From contig JAPVLO010000040.1 of assembly GCA_027257055.1 (NCBI GenBank), positions 642,501 to 706,500 on the forward strand: DNA of 64,000 nucleotides. The letters run 5' to 3'. Made by a program: the position numbers and the translations under genes. Positions 1-12,408 of the stretch are shown one piece after another. Below the pieces are notes generated by a model that saw only the letters and a list, made by a program, of their open reading frames with translations, had not been told where the DNA came from and searched no databases. Origin of the DNA: Cephalopachus bancanus. Lineage: Eukaryota > Chordata > Mammalia > Primates > Tarsiidae. Position 1 is the stretch's first letter, and each line of letters begins with the position of its first letter.

Positions 1-150
1 CACAGGTGTGTCAGCTTCTCTAAAATACACTGTTTACAGAGCCAGAGTATGGAACGCCTTAGGCTTTTTTGTTTTGGTTTGGTTTTTTAGGTTTAAAATA
101 AAGACAGGACTTGAAAGTACAAGTTAACTATAAGGAAATATTGTACTAAC

Positions 151-297
151 AGGAATGAGGAACTTTTTGATTTCTTCCAAAGCATGTCCCATCCGGGCAT
201 AAGCTTCTGCAGGTGGGGCAAACACTTCAATGAGAACATGGAGGTCATCATTGAGGTGGAAGTACTTTGCTTCTCCACTTTTCCTCAACTCTTCTTC
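151..297 (-). CDS. KHDRBS3: KHDRBS3 internal exon (probable exon 4), end of KH domain
   Basis: On the minus strand this 147-bp exon has a TTTTTTAG acceptor just above 297 and a GTTAGT donor just below 151. It reads 49 codons with no stop, starts [17 protein letters not shown] and ends EEIKKFLIP. The residues [20 protein letters not shown] separate it from KHDRBS1 (Sam68) and KHDRBS2 (SLM1), which differ here. It encodes the variable loop and the last strand and helix of the KH fold, just before Qua2 (expected to begin DYNDE in the next exon, outside the window). KHDRBS3 is a nuclear RNA-binding protein that binds U/A-rich motifs and regulates alternative splicing, for example of neurexins. 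Both ends are phase 0, joining in frame to the exon at 7376-7492. I see no disruption, so the exon looks functional. Confidence 0.97.
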
Positions 298-714
298 CTA
301 AAAAATATAAAATTACATTTTAAACTGTGTCATTATAAGAAAACAAGAGAAAATAAAAACTACACAAAGTCTACTTGGCATGTGATTGTCATAGAAGATT
401 CACTCAAAAGCAAACACCACTCTAAGGAAGATGGTTTAAACTATAAATCTGATTTTGACATTCCCAGGCTTTTACAAATACTCCAAAGGCTTCCTATGGC
501 TGCTGGAATAAAGTCTACTCCTGAGGCCAGTCTGTCAGGAGCCCATCATCTGCACACTGCTGCAGCCATGGCCCTTGTGCCTACCCCTGCTTCTTTTGCT
601 CAACCCTCTGCAGCCACTGCATGGGCTTCCTTCGTGTTTCTCAACCTGGATAAGCTCCTAAGCTCACTTCTGCACTGGCCATGAGTGTGTCTGGGATGCT
701 ATTATAAAGCATTC

Positions 715-850
715 GTCACTATCTAGTATGTTCCCTTACTGGAAGGTGATCACAATAGAGCAGAAACTGTGATTGCCCTGTTGGCGATACAGTCTCCAGA
801 TCTAGAAAGGTGCTCGGTATACAAATATTTGTTGAATGAATGATTACAAA
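715..850 (+). repeat. L2 3'-end fragment
   Basis: The phrase 'ggtgctcggtatacaaatatttgttgaatgaatg' in degenerate form is the hallmark of the L2 3' end. It is old and strongly diverged. A second related snippet follows at about 900-955. Confidence 0.6.
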
Positions 851-2189
851 TTATTCATTCATCCGTATGTTCATTTGCCCATTCACATATTCACTCACAA
901 ACATTTCTACACATCAGGCACTATATTAATTCCGAGAATAAAACAGTGAATGAATAACATGTAAGATGCTATTACACAGCTTTACATAACTATGACAAAA
1001 GTTTTAAAATGTTTTCATGTTTATTTACATAATGAAATTCAGAGGAAGAACTAAAAGGAGAAAAAAGGTTGCTATGTGATTACTGATTTTGCTCTATTGA
1101 CTTTATTGACTTTTTCTAACTAACTTTCAATTACCGGCCTTGATTTCCAGAATCTGGGACTTCTACTAGACTTTGTTTCCAATATTAAAATCAGATAAAT
1201 TAATATTAGAAAGAACCTGGGACTAGAGTGATTTCTAAAAGACAGAACAGCTTTTGAGCTGCCTCAAAAAACTTATCCAATAAAAGAGAGAACCCCAGGA
1301 CCTGCTGACAACACCATATTTTAATCCACCAGTAGACAAGAGGCCAACGACACAAATGCTACAGGCACACACACCTTTGACTTCACTTTTTAAGATTTCA
1401 ACTTCTGTTACTTAACTAACTTGAATTCTTACAAAGAAAAGAAAGACTAACACATGGAGCAGGAAAAGGGAATGGTATTTAGTCAGATATGCTGGTCATA
1501 TCTGCCGGCCACAGCTGTGGGAGTTTAGACAGATTATACGTAAACCAACACTTAATTCACAAAATCAGTTTGGTGTTAACATGGGTATATTAACGCAGGG
1601 CCACTGAGAATACAAGAGACAGCTTTATATAAATATCTGGTAAAAAGCGATGGTGTATATATCAACTAGTACACAGCCTAACATAGATTAGGCACTCAAT
1701 AAATGCTAATTTCCTTCATATTCAGGGAGAGTGGGTCAGAAACTGAAAGAAAGGAAGAAAAAATATACCAAATAAGAAAGAGTAAATATAAGTTACCACA
1801 GTAGCCTATGCATTTACTTTGAAATTTGACTTGAGTATAAAAAGCAGTCTTTATTGCCAACTGTTCACTGTTCTAATCAGAACATTTCAGCCATTTGATC
1901 TGAAACTCTCTCACAACCCAACTTTTAAAAATTGGATTTTATATACAGGAATTCATCTCTGAAAGCACAAAATATTGAAACAAACATTTCTTATCCTTTT
2001 CTAATATAGTACCAAAAGAATGATTTTAACGAGAGATTATAACTGTTAGTTCATATTCAAACATTTTTTATTTCTACCACAAACTTAGAGAGGATTTCTT
2101 ATTATTACCACAACCACTGTACATTTCACAGAGTGAGGAGTTAACACAAGACTATTCTATGGGTTAATGATGAAAGGCGATGTTGTATC

Positions 2190-2410
2190 TGAGGAAAAAC
2201 ATAGACTTAGAAGTTCTGCATTCAAATCCCAAATTCAACTGGACTATATGACTTTGGGCAGGCTACGTTATCCTCGTCTTAAAGGGAGCGATTTCAAGTA
2301 AGGATAATAGTAAGGATAGTATAGTACCTATCTCATAAGGTTGTCATCACAATAAAGAAGTTAACACACAAAAAGTCTTTAGAGTTATGCCTAGCACATA
2401 CTAAACAATA
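2190..2410 (+). repeat. MIR SINE
   Basis: Shows the MIR order: 'ttcaaatccc', 'gactttgggcagg', a CTCAT...AGGTTGTCATCAC core, then 'gttatgcctagcacatact'. Typical of a full-length but diverged plus-strand MIR. Confidence 0.7.
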
Positions 2411-3042
2411 AATGATGAACATAGTAATGATAAATATTACATAACGATAGTATTAATTATTCTGTTATTCTGTAGTACAGATGATGTAGGCAAAACATCT
2501 AGCATGATGTTTGGAGCAAACTCAAGGCTCAACAGACCACAGCATTATCATGATTCGTAAGCTACATAACCAGCTGATATCAGCAATTGACTCCCATAAT
2601 TTCATCAATGTAGCAAATAAATGAAGAAAATGAATAACATGCACATTAGATTTCAACTAGCGACCACTTTGTGAATCCAAAAGGATGAGATTTTAATACT
2701 GAATAATGGAAATCTCTTTACAAATAAACATATTATTAACTAATAATTATTGTAAATGAAAATTAAACTAGTAAAAGGGTTCAAGTGAAATCAATATTCA
2801 GAAGTTCAGGTAGTAGAGATCTGATTACTATATAGCAGATGGGATACTGGTAGTACTTATCTAAGTAGCAAACCTGTTACTTGAATTGTCACCTGTGGGC
2901 ACCTTCAGTAAAATGCTTTTGAAGGAATAACTACTGGGCCATGTGACCAAGGATATAGTACAGTATGATAAGGGGTGGGTAGGAGGGACACAGCTGGTGT
3001 AATGGAGTGAAACAATGTTTCTTGCGGTATTAAGACTTTAAA

Positions 3043-3332
3043 GGCCGGGCTTGGTGGCTCAGCCTATAATCCCAGCACTTTGGGAGGCTGAGGCAAGTGG
3101 ATTGTCTGAGTCTACGGGTTCAAGACCAGCCCAGGAAACTTGGTGAAACCCCTTGTCTACACTATATCAAAAATTAGCCGGGAGTGATAGTGCACGTCTT
3201 TAGTTCTAGCTACTTGGAAGGCTGAGTTAGAAGGATTGCAGGTCGATGCTAGGGTGCTAGGGTAGTTGTGAGCGTGCCACTGCACTTCAGTCTAGGTGAT
3301 GGAGTGAGACTCTACCTCAAAAAAAAAAAAAA
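3043..3332 (+). repeat. Alu element, diverged
   Basis: A dimeric Alu running from GGCCGGGCTTGG to a 14-A tail. The flanks carry an 11-12 bp target duplication AAGACTTTAAA (3032-3042 and 3332-3342). It has the lineage GGCTCAGCC box but many substitutions, so it is an older copy. Confidence 0.93.
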
Positions 3333-3359
3333 GACTTTAAAGAAGAAGAAGATAGCCTT

Positions 3360-4860
3360 GGGGCTTTATGTTATCAGTTCAAACCCCAAAAGCCAGAAGT
3401 ATCCTAGAAGGTTGTACTGATTACAGCCATAGGTTGACAGAGCCAACAGCCAGATGCAGAGTTCAAGTTGGTTTACTGCTGAATGACAATGTGGATACTC
3501 AGCCATCTTTTATGTGAGACTGAGGACAGTGTCTAGATAACAGTGAAAACCTGAGAATTGGATTGGCAACATTTGGGAACCTAGTACCCAAATGATAAAA
3601 CCCCACTGAGCCTTCCGCAGAGCGAAAGCCTGTCTGGTGAGGCTTCTCCTATGTTGCTTGAACAGCTGATGCAGTTCTTGAAAGGATAAGACAATTTTCA
3701 TGCTTCACTACCACTAATTCTTATATCTCCTGGCCTATGATCATTCTCTGCTTGCCCAGAGATCCAGAGAACAAGAGAGCTAAGTTACATCCAGGGAAAA
3801 GGGCTGCTTGCATACAGTAACCGTAACATCTCTTGTGTGCGACACGTCCTCCTAGTCCTCCCAACAAGGATCTAGAACCTTTTATCAGAGTACATTGCAG
3901 AGACGTATTTAGACAATTTGAGAGTTAACAGAATTGACTCTGATTTAATGCCACTTCACTGAGGACCACTGATTAGAATGGGGCTTACAGGATGAAGAGA
4001 TAAATCGACTTCTGGTTCTAGTCCATTCACAGTGGGTTCAGTGGATTATAAATCCACTCTCTATGCTATTTCCCCAGTTCCTCGGTGTCTTGATGGGATA
4101 TAAATGGTCAGTCACTTGCAGAATTCCCATGATGATTTGCTGACCCATCCAAAGACACAGAAATGAAAGAATTCATGAATGGGTGATAAGTGCTCCGGAA
4201 AGAAGGCCCAAGTATATCAAAACAGGGTGTCCCATGCAAATAAAGAACAGCTCTCAGCTAGGTAGTCAAGAGGACCCATCGTAGCAGATGTCAGATTGCC
4301 TCATTCCCCAACGACTTCAGTGCTACTTAAGGTCTTCATAAACTCAAGGTCTTCATAAACTGAGCAACCACTAACAAATTACCTCACAACACAGACTCCT
4401 CTCAAAAAGGATGACTGGTTACCACCATTGCCGAGTTCCCAGTATGCCATCAGCAGAGAGCAACCACATCCCTTAATATCACAATGCAATACAGAAGGAC
4501 CACCGAGCCTGGATAGCAAGGCTGACAACATTTAGGTTTTCTTTCATCATGTGGATAGCCAGGCACTTCTTGTCTTGTTCTTAACTTGAGAACCCAATCT
4601 AGATTTTAAAAAAACAAACAAACTTGCCTTCCTCGCTTCTCTTCACCTGTAAAACTATTGATGGATATAGTTTTACAGTTATAGTTTATTTATAGCCCTG
4701 AATATTACCATTACATGCTATAAAACATTGCTTCTGACCAAGAAACTTCCTTAACAATAAACAAAATAAATAGGACAAATGGGCACTTGCTCATGGGTTT
4801 TACTGTTCTCATCACATAGCCCATTACCAGATGGCCTTATTAGAGAGTGAATTAAGATAC
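3360..4860 (+). mobile_element. Class III (ERV-L-like) endogenous retrovirus pol fragment
   Basis: The segment matches what I know of ERV-L/HERV-L-type internal sequence. It carries the 'cattcacagtgggttcagtgg' tract around 4022-4050, zinc-finger/integrase-region text around 4300-4520, and 'cattgcttctgaccaag' plus the following lines around 4727-4850, which correspond to the retroviral integrase core. It is riddled with stops and gaps and has no long open frame. No flanking LTRs were found, so it is an isolated decayed internal piece. Plus orientation. The exact family is not established. Confidence 0.7.
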
Positions 4861-5184
4861 CAACAAGGGCGGAGTATTTTCCTATAAAATATACATAATT
4901 TCTGACCAACTGATCAATACATGCTTTCATTTTCTCCTACTGCCAGAATACATGAATCAGGAAATTAAAGTACCATAATTTAAGATAGAAATGCTTAAAG
5001 AGTAATTAAGAAAACATGGGCATGCATTAGAATAATTTCAAGCACCTACTGAAAATTCATTTTGATGGTCCACCCTAAACAAGGTGGGGCATGGGAATCT
5101 GTATTTTTAAACAGTATCCCATATGAATCTACTCCATGCCATGTTTTCCACTGTTGTAGCAGAAAATATATGGATGTTGGTGTT

Positions 5185-5405
5185 GGAAAACCATGGTTTC
5201 ATTAACTGTGTTAATCCGACAATACAATGATTTTCTTTGATTTACTCCGATAACACACTGAAGTTCTCTGAATCTCAGTTTTCTTATTATTATATAAGGA
5301 AAATATTATCCTCCATCATTTTCCCAAGGATTACATGAAGATACATATGTAAAATGTTTTACACAGTGCCTGACTCACAGTGGTGATTCAATAAACTGTG
5401 GCTAT
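5185..5405 (+). repeat. MIR SINE
   Basis: The order 'gaatctcagttttctt', 'ggattacatgaagatacat', 'acacagtgcctgactcacagtgg', 'ttcaataaa' is a plus-strand MIR core and 3' end. Confidence 0.65.
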
Positions 5406-5639
5406 CGTCATACAAAAGTTATTACTTACAGTTTTTTGTGAGAAGGCTGAATTCTGTCTAAATAACCTTCATATCTAAAATGATTATTTTTCAACATTTC
5501 ATGGTATATATTACTAAATGTAAATTTGGTTCTCAATAAAATAAACCTTTTATGAATAAGAGAACAAGTGATATTAGAAAAGAATGTAAGTAACGTGCAT
5601 CATATGTGAAAATTCCTTTCAGAACTGATCTACCCAAAA

Positions 5640-6135
5640 TAAAATAAATTAACATTTTAAAAAGATACTTGTATATTCACTGCAGTACTACTCACAATAG
5701 CAAAATCATGAAACCAATCCATGTGCCCAACAACAACTTACTGGATAAAGAGAATGTGGCATATATACACCATAAAATACTATGCAGCCATAAAAAATAA
5801 TGAAATCACGTCCTTTGCAGCAACATGGATGGAGCTGGCGATCATCATCCTAAGTGAAGTGACTCGAAAACAGAAAACCAAACACTGCATGTTCTCACTC
5901 ACATGTGGGAACTAAATGGTCACAAAGATGAAAATAGTTTCTGGGGACACCACTGGGAGAAAGGCAGTGAGGAAGGTCAGGGCTCAGAAATTACCTGTGG
6001 GGTACAATGTTCACTTACTTGGGGAACGGGTGCTCTCAGAGCCAACCCCCACCACTACATAATATGTCCGTGTAATGAACATGCATGTGTACATTCTAAA
6101 TCTAAAATTTTAAAAATAAAATAAAAACAAAAAAA
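5640..6135 (+). mobile_element. L1 3' end (ORF2 C-terminus plus 3' UTR), 5'-truncated
   Basis: The frame at 5721-5915 reads the L1 ORF2 C-terminus (WIKRMWHIYTIKYYAAIKNNE, FAATWMELAIIILSEVTRKQ, KHCMFSLTCGN). It is followed by a short 3' UTR (ATGAACATGCATGTGTAC) and an A-rich tail ending near 6136. It encodes no complete protein and is a severely 5'-truncated copy. Confidence 0.93.
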
Positions 6136-6234
6136 CTAATTTTTTAGCAAGACGGTTAATGTGAATACATCCAAGTAGAACAATCAAGTCTCAAAATAAT
6201 AAGCAATTACTAAAACACTTAAAATCAATATTAA

Positions 6235-6869
6235 AGGCTTTGCACTTGGATGTCACATCTGAGGGGACACCATAAATCTGGCAAACCACATGGATATCCC
6301 CTCTCGGAGGACATAAAGATATTGCTGGTGATTGTTCAGGACAATCCTATGCCAATGAACATTTTTCAAAAATGCATGTTTCCTTGAAGTTTCCCATTCA
6401 AATTGCAAGAAAAAGCAAATAAAAAGATGGAAAATATTCTGAGATAAAATCGATCAGTTGAGAAGTGGTTTTCAGGAATCACAAGAGCATCCTTCCACAT
6501 CTTCTTCATATTATTAATGTGGGAGGAAGACAACGAGACTGCATTATCCGCTTGACTAGAAAAATACCAGGTGGAAGACATCAAACAAATTACTATTGCA
6601 CAACATGTATCGATGAACCTGCAATACATGCCGGTGACTGTTTCACACGTTACCACATGCTAGAAAAAATATAAGACATGAAATTTTGATTTTTTTGTCA
6701 AAAGTTCCTCAATGCCTCAAATTTTATAGTAAGCCAAAAATCATTACAATAAAACAATTGGTTCCAATGCTATACTATTTAATGAAGTGGGTCATTTTTC
6801 ACTATTTTGTAAAGAAATGCAGTTGAGTTGCTGGTAGGTGGTCCACGAGATGCCTCCAAGTACAAAGGG
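6235..6869 (+). mobile_element. Non-autonomous piggyBac-family element (copy 1)
   Basis: About 635 bp flanked by TTAA at 6231-6234 and 6870-6873, the piggyBac target site. The ends are related inverted repeats: CTTTGCACTTGG on the left and CCAAGTACAAAGGG on the right. The interior keeps part of a transposase C-terminus in plus orientation around 6520-6650 (RRQRDCIIRLTR, TNYYCTTCIDEP, GDCFTRYH), the piggyBac cysteine-rich domain. Compared with the long copy at 30.4-34.8 kb it lacks most of the transposase, so it is an internal-deletion derivative. It resembles the MER75/Looper group of primates, but the family is unconfirmed. Confidence 0.85.
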
Positions 6870-7375
6870 TTAATAACTTGATAAAAGGCATGTAATATGA
6901 AATAAAGGACAAAAAGAAGAGATAAAAAATATTTACATTATAAATTCAACCATATGAAAGATATACATAGAAAAAAAGACCCACAGGAACTAATCCAAAA
7001 TGCAAACACTGATAATGAGACTATAGATGGCTTTCATTTCTTTTCATGATAATCTCAATACTACCATACATACATCCTACAAGGTGATGTGTTACTTCTA
7101 GAATCAAAAATTTAAGTTGTATGCTTTTATTTTATGTGCAAATATAAAGATTACAGATGTAGGTTTAAGGTACTACATATTCTAAAATTTGCCAGAATGG
7201 CTTAATTTTCTAAACAGTATCACAAATGTATCACCTTATATAATATTTCATACAGTTCCATTTGAGATCCTATTAGTTTTTATATGCTATGTACTAATAC
7301 AATGGATAATACAAAAGTGCATAATATAACATGACTAAGAATGGAATTATTATTATTGTCTATAAAGAACATTAC

Positions 7376-7492
7376 CTTTGCCTTGTCTCTCATGGAACCT
7401 TTTCCAAGAATGGACATTTTTGTTAAGGTTTCCTCTTGTAAACGCTTCAGAGAATTGCCACGTGGACCCAAAAGTTTCCCCACAAAGTTGAA
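7376..7492 (-). CDS. KHDRBS3: KHDRBS3 internal exon (probable exon 3), KH core with GXXG loop
   Basis: This 117-bp minus-strand exon is flanked by a TTTTCTAG acceptor and a GTAAT donor. It reads 39 codons, [20 protein letters not shown] followed by [23 protein letters not shown] is the GXXG loop that contacts the RNA backbone in KH domains. The flanking Leu/Ile residues form the first two helices and second strand. Both boundaries are phase 0. The exon joins upstream to PVKQFPK (28837-28955) and downstream to EEELRK (151-297), giving an uninterrupted STAR/KH reading. Its residues are shared among KHDRBS paralogues, so its assignment to KHDRBS3 rests mainly on the linked exons. Confidence 0.97.
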
Positions 7493-8109
7493 CTAGAAAA
7501 AATAAACAAACCAACCATATATATAACATACATATCTGAAAGCAATTTATTAATTTTGAACAGAAAATGCTGTAGAATGCTACACATCACTGGTTAATTA
7601 AACATATTTAAGTTCCTGCTACATACATCACAACATGGTATTTCCTACAAACCATATAAAATGGGGCTAAAAGTTATAAAATTAAAAAAAATCCCTGATA
7701 TATTCCTTTATACCAATAACTTCATTGATGGCTATATGTCACAACTGTTACTAAAGCTAATTTCCTCAAATTCTTAGGTCATTCTCCTGACAATTTCAGC
7801 TATATTAAATATCATCCATGAACACTTTCAGGATTATAATACAGGTGAGGGAAAAACAACATCCGATGTCTGTAACATGGACTAAAGTGGTCATTATGAA
7901 GTACATGCATTCTTCTACCTGGTCAGGGCTTAGATTTACTTATTCAACCAATTAGTGGACTGGGCTAGATGAGGAGTTCTTAAGCATTTAGTGGCAGACA
8001 GAAGATTTATAACAAAACCCATTTTCCTCTTCCAAAATAACTAGTGATAGGAATGTGGGCAATTTCTTTAACACAGACACCTAGGGTTCCTTACTGAAAC
8101 AGCAGAATA

Positions 8110-8345
8110 AGTGAATTAAAGATAAGGCTTCTGTAGCTATACTACCATGGTTTAACATCTAGCTTTTTCTGTTTACCAACTGAGTAACCCTGGGCAAGTT
8201 ACCTAACCTCTTTATACCTCAGTTTCCTCATTCAAAAAATAGAAATGACAACACAATCAACCCTCACAAGGCTGTTCTGAGGATTAAATAGTTCGATATA
8301 AATAAATCATTTAAAACAATGCTCAGCACATAATAGACAACCAAT
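8110..8345 (+). repeat. MIR SINE
   Basis: Shows 'accctgggcaagttacctaacctctttatacctcagtttcctcattc' in pieces, followed by 'ggattaaatag' and 'gctcagcacataatag'. A well-preserved plus-strand MIR. Confidence 0.85.
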
Positions 8346-11300
8346 AAACATATCTTGAATGAAAGAATTCTTACTGGGAATTTCACATAACTTTTAAAAG
8401 CCTTACTATAATTAAGGTAAATCATGACTACTTCTTACTCTCAAATAGAAAATCAGCAGGGAGGAAACGGTTCCCTTTGGCAAGAATCTTGATTACAAAC
8501 TCACACAGTTGCCACTTTTTCAATGATCTATGCCACTGCTGTGCTGTTGCCGCTTCCAAGAGAAAATTGTTCCTCAATTTATCTAACTATGGCAATTGAA
8601 GCAATTTTCCTGAAATAAGTAGTCAGCACTTTAAAAAATAAAAATGGTATCCCCCCACCAGTTTTAATTTTATTGGTCTTCAACCAAATCTCAAATACAT
8701 ATTTTTAACCTTTGCACGTAATTTTTTTTTTTTGCTTTTAAAAATGGCATTGTAAGTAAAATGTTTTTAACTATAAAAGCTATCCTTGCAGAGTTTACAA
8801 AATCAAATAGTACTACAGGATGGAAAAATTATCAGTGTACTGACCCTCCCAACCCTACCTTATTCTAGTTCCCCATTTCCTCTGCTTTTTCTTTCTGGAA
8901 ATGCTAATATTTGGACATTGGATATCCTGAGTTGAATCAATCACTCTCTCTCCTCTTCTCCACACCCCCTTCTTCCCTGTTTTACTTTCTGGAAGATTTA
9001 ACTACATTTCCTACATATCTATTGATTCTTTCATTTCTGCCATCAGATGTTTACTACTAGCACTTCCTTATATTTGTTCCTTTTATGATATTTCATTTAT
9101 GTTTTGTGGAGACAATACTATTTCTCATCTTTCCTGAATATATTGGTGACAGTGGCTCCCTCCTGCCTTGGAGCTTACAATATCTGCTTCTTTCAACAGT
9201 TTCCCCTTGCTCATTGTGTTAGCTGATCTCTTTCTACTTTCTGGGTGTTCCTCAGATGTTTGGTAATCCTCTGCTAACTGTTCTTTAAAATTTAAGACTG
9301 AGACTCTAAAATGCTGAATGGAAGTTCTACTGTCATGGATGGAACTTGACAGCTGGTAGTCTTCACTGTAAATATGGCAGTCCCTTTTTTCTAAATATAA
9401 TCAAGAGGTACTCAAATATCAGAATCTGTTTTTCTTTTCCTTTGGGCTAAGCATTTCTCTGAAGGGAATTCCCCAATCTCCTAAGAAGAGGTATAAACCT
9501 GTCTACCAGAATACTGAGACTCCCACCATTAAGCGTTCACATTTTTATTTAATAGAAATCACTCATCTTCAGTGTGACATCTCACTGTCATCCTCAGTTG
9601 CATCTATCTGTGTCTTAGAGCCTACTATTCCTCTTATTCAACCTCTTCGAAACCTTTCGTCTTTTCCATAGGTTGATGAGGCAGATGCCTGGTTCTATCA
9701 GAAGAGAAGAACATCTGGTGATCTAACTATTTCTCATACAAATTTTCAACCAAGTCTCCTCTTTTCAGTTCTACCCCATAAATCTTCCTTATAGTAATTG
9801 ATATCTACAATTCCTAAGTGTTCACAAAGCTTTCCCACATGAATAAACATGTTTCTGGTTGAATTCCCCTTGGCCTGCATCTCCAATACCATTTATCCAT
9901 TGGTTTTGAGGCAATCAAAATTTTACAGATATCATTTGTCTATTGTCTCTTTTTGGGTCATTTTAACTGGTTTATCATCTTAATGGGTTTCAATGATGGA
10001 GTAAAAATAAATTTCTAAAGTTAAATAGCCATATTTACCATACATCTTACATGGTCAAATATTTCTCAATTGATAAAAATTAAGAGGCTTTAGAAATCAC
10101 CCAACCCAAATGTTTAATTTTATGCTAAAGAAACTGAAGTCCATAGAGTACTGTAACTTATTCAAGGTCACTTGACAAAACATAAAAACATGGTATTCTA
10201 TATAAAAAGAAAAAGCATTTTATATCATTTATATACCTCTAAGGGTTTCTTTTTTCTATTTAACTTCTATTAGTCTTTTGCTCACAAAAAGTATGTAAAT
10301 GAATACTCTGACAATCGGAAACATTTCAAATTTCTTTTCTTTGGTCTCCCCAACTCTATTCAACCATATACCTTCCTAGTCAAATTAAACCTCATGAGTC
10401 TCACATTCTTTATCTATAAAACAGGGACTGTACTACCCACTGTGGGAGGCAGCTGTATGAATAAAATTAGAAAATGTATAAAAACCTACCAGAGCAGACA
10501 GTAGATTATATACACTGGATACTCAATTAGTAAGTAATATATGAATTTAACTACTGTGGACATACATAATTTTATCAGAACAAAATCCACCTTTTAATAG
10601 AACTGACTCTACTTCATCCCCAAAGCTACCAAGGGAGTTGCCACAGTGAAAATAACATGACTAGGCAGGCTTAGGCCACCCAGGTGGGTCGTGGAATTGG
10701 CCTCTGACTGGAAGTCAAGGGAATCTGAGGTTTAGAATGTATTGTGTGGATACTGAGTGTCCTTACTGCTGAGTCACAATAATGGTAATATGCTTGGTTT
10801 TTTGATCAGGTTTTCAAACTGAAGATTGCATCATCTCCCTATGGGACATTTGGAAAGATTTAGCATGTTTGTTTGGTTGTCACAATGACTAAGGTCGCTA
10901 CTGGGACATAGTGGGCAAAAGCCTTTAATGTCACACACATCAGAAATAGATGGTACTGCCTAGCACAATAAAGCGCCCTGTGTCATATGTTAGTTGTGGC
11001 CCTATTAAGAAATGCTAATAGAAATGCCACAGACTTTCCATTTCTTAGGCTTAAAGCCCTTAACAGTATCCTCCTTTCAGTTTGAAAGTTCAATTCCTCC
11101 ATTGATTCTACAGCATATCCTAATGTAGTTAAAAAAAAAAAAAGACAAAAACTATCCCAAGCTGGCCACAGTAAGTACTTGCAATAAGAAAAAGTCTTAG
11201 TAACAGATGAACCGAGCATGTATTTTAGACTCTCTAGAAGACAGAAATAATAAACAATCAGAGCAGCACAGTTCTCTTATTTGCTATTAGTCCTGTAACA

Positions 11301-11686
11301 CTGCCCAAAATTCTAGTCGCCATGGACTTCTGAGGGAGTATCATTATTGAGTGCCCCCATTATCAGCAACATGAACACAACAGTTCCTTCCTTAGCCTTC
11401 CCAGTCCACAGTTTTACAGTATTTTATCACTGTGTGGCTTATAAAAACAATTACACTTCAGGGTCATTACGAAGATTAAAACATTATATAAAGTACTAAA
11501 GCATTATGACAGTGTACTCCTGAAACAGTAAAAATTAAGAAACGACTCCACACTTTTGTGTTACCGGAAATAGCTTGTTGCAAACGATCCCCCTCCCCCA
11601 TCTGACTTAGATATTTGCAGATGACTCCTTACTTGCCTACATCAAGGCCAGGCACAAATCCTCTAAGTTCCATTCTTTTCCTAATT

Positions 11687-11751
11687 AAAGATTAACTACT
11701 TCTCTCTACTAATCAAAAAAAAAAAGATTAACTACTTCTCTCTACTAATCA
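11687..11751. repeat. Pair of identical 29-bp direct repeats separated by seven A
   Basis: The 29 bases at 11687-11715 recur without change at 11723-11751. Only A residues lie between them. It could be a local duplication, or the footprint of a poly(A)-only retroposition, because a direct repeat around a bare A tract is what a tail-only insertion leaves. Confidence 0.9.
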
Positions 11752-11759
11752 CATACCTT

Positions 11760-12115
11760 GACTTGATTAAACTGCAGTTTCACTTCTCTCTCTTTTCCAG
11801 GTCCCAGGAACTCTCACAGTCTGAGCCAAAATATAAGACCTCCCTAAAGATTCTTCTGGAACACAGGCCAAGCTCAGTGCAGAATGTTCCCAGATCACTG
11901 TCCCATCCTGCCACTACCACACATTCATCTCACTTTCCCACACCTTTCTGGCCTCATTCATGTCTTCCCATAAAAGAAAAGCCTCACCTCTGAGATGTAG
12001 CTTACAGGTCTCAAGGTCAATATGTTCTCCCTTTTGCAATAATCTCCCCCTCTATTGCCATAGTCTCTTCCTGTGTTCTTGAAATAAACCTTTCAAATAA
12101 AGTCTCTCCTTATTT
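11760..12115 (+). repeat. Possible LTR or retroelement 3' end, family unknown
   Basis: C/T-rich sequence leads to AATAAA-type signals (AATAAACC near 12083, AAATAAAG near 12096) followed by 'gtctctccttatttaagtcc'. That resembles the R/U5 part of an LTR. No terminal repeats or target duplication could be placed. Confidence 0.3.
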
Positions 12116-12343
12116 AAGTCCTGGTTCTTTTCTTATTTTACAAGTACATTTGCAAGAGAAATAGTATGAACATATTTTTGTAAATAATTTCATTTGTCCA
12201 AGTAAATTCATTTGTCCACTAATTTAAATATTCATTTCTTAATAATTTCAAGTTCATTGTACATAAAGTGAAAGTGTTATCATGTCTAAGACCAAAGATT
12301 TTTCTCCAGATGCCAATTATTATAATCTCTCTCATAAATTATT

Positions 12344-12371
12344 CTTTCTCTCTCTCTCTATCACAAACACA

Positions 12372-12407
<36 letters not shown>

Positions 12408-12408
12408 G
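12344..12408. repeat. (TC)n then (CA)n microsatellite
   Basis: A run of TCTCTCTC around 12344-12360 is followed by an imperfect then pure CA tract around 12362-12408, including a short CGCG break. Likely length-polymorphic. Confidence 0.95.

Larger units (their letters stand above)
298..7375 (-). other. KHDRBS3: KHDRBS3 intron between the 7376 and 151 exons
   Basis: This is intronic by its flanking splice sites. It holds L2 and MIR fragments, one Alu, an ERV-L-like pol fragment, an L1 3' end and a short piggyBac derivative, each listed separately. I see nothing coding in 300-700 (the plus-strand open frame there runs through the exon antisense and has no homology I recognise), nor in 960-2190, 2410-3040 or 6870-7375, which are AT-rich unique-looking sequence. 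Confidence 0.93.

Noticed and set aside
184..684. Plus-strand 166-codon open frame
   Set aside because: It runs antisense through a KHDRBS3 coding exon and on into intron; no homology, and the exon on the minus strand has proper splice sites.
6366..6656. Minus-strand 96-codon frame, with a similar one at 54885-55316
   Set aside because: Both lie antisense within piggyBac derivatives. Their mutual similarity comes from transposon relatedness; the cysteine-rich domain is on the plus strand.
8690..8890. Possible old repeat with 'ccctcccaaccctacc'
   Set aside because: It recalls an L1M or MER fragment also hinted at 35560-35700, but too little matches to support a call by eye.
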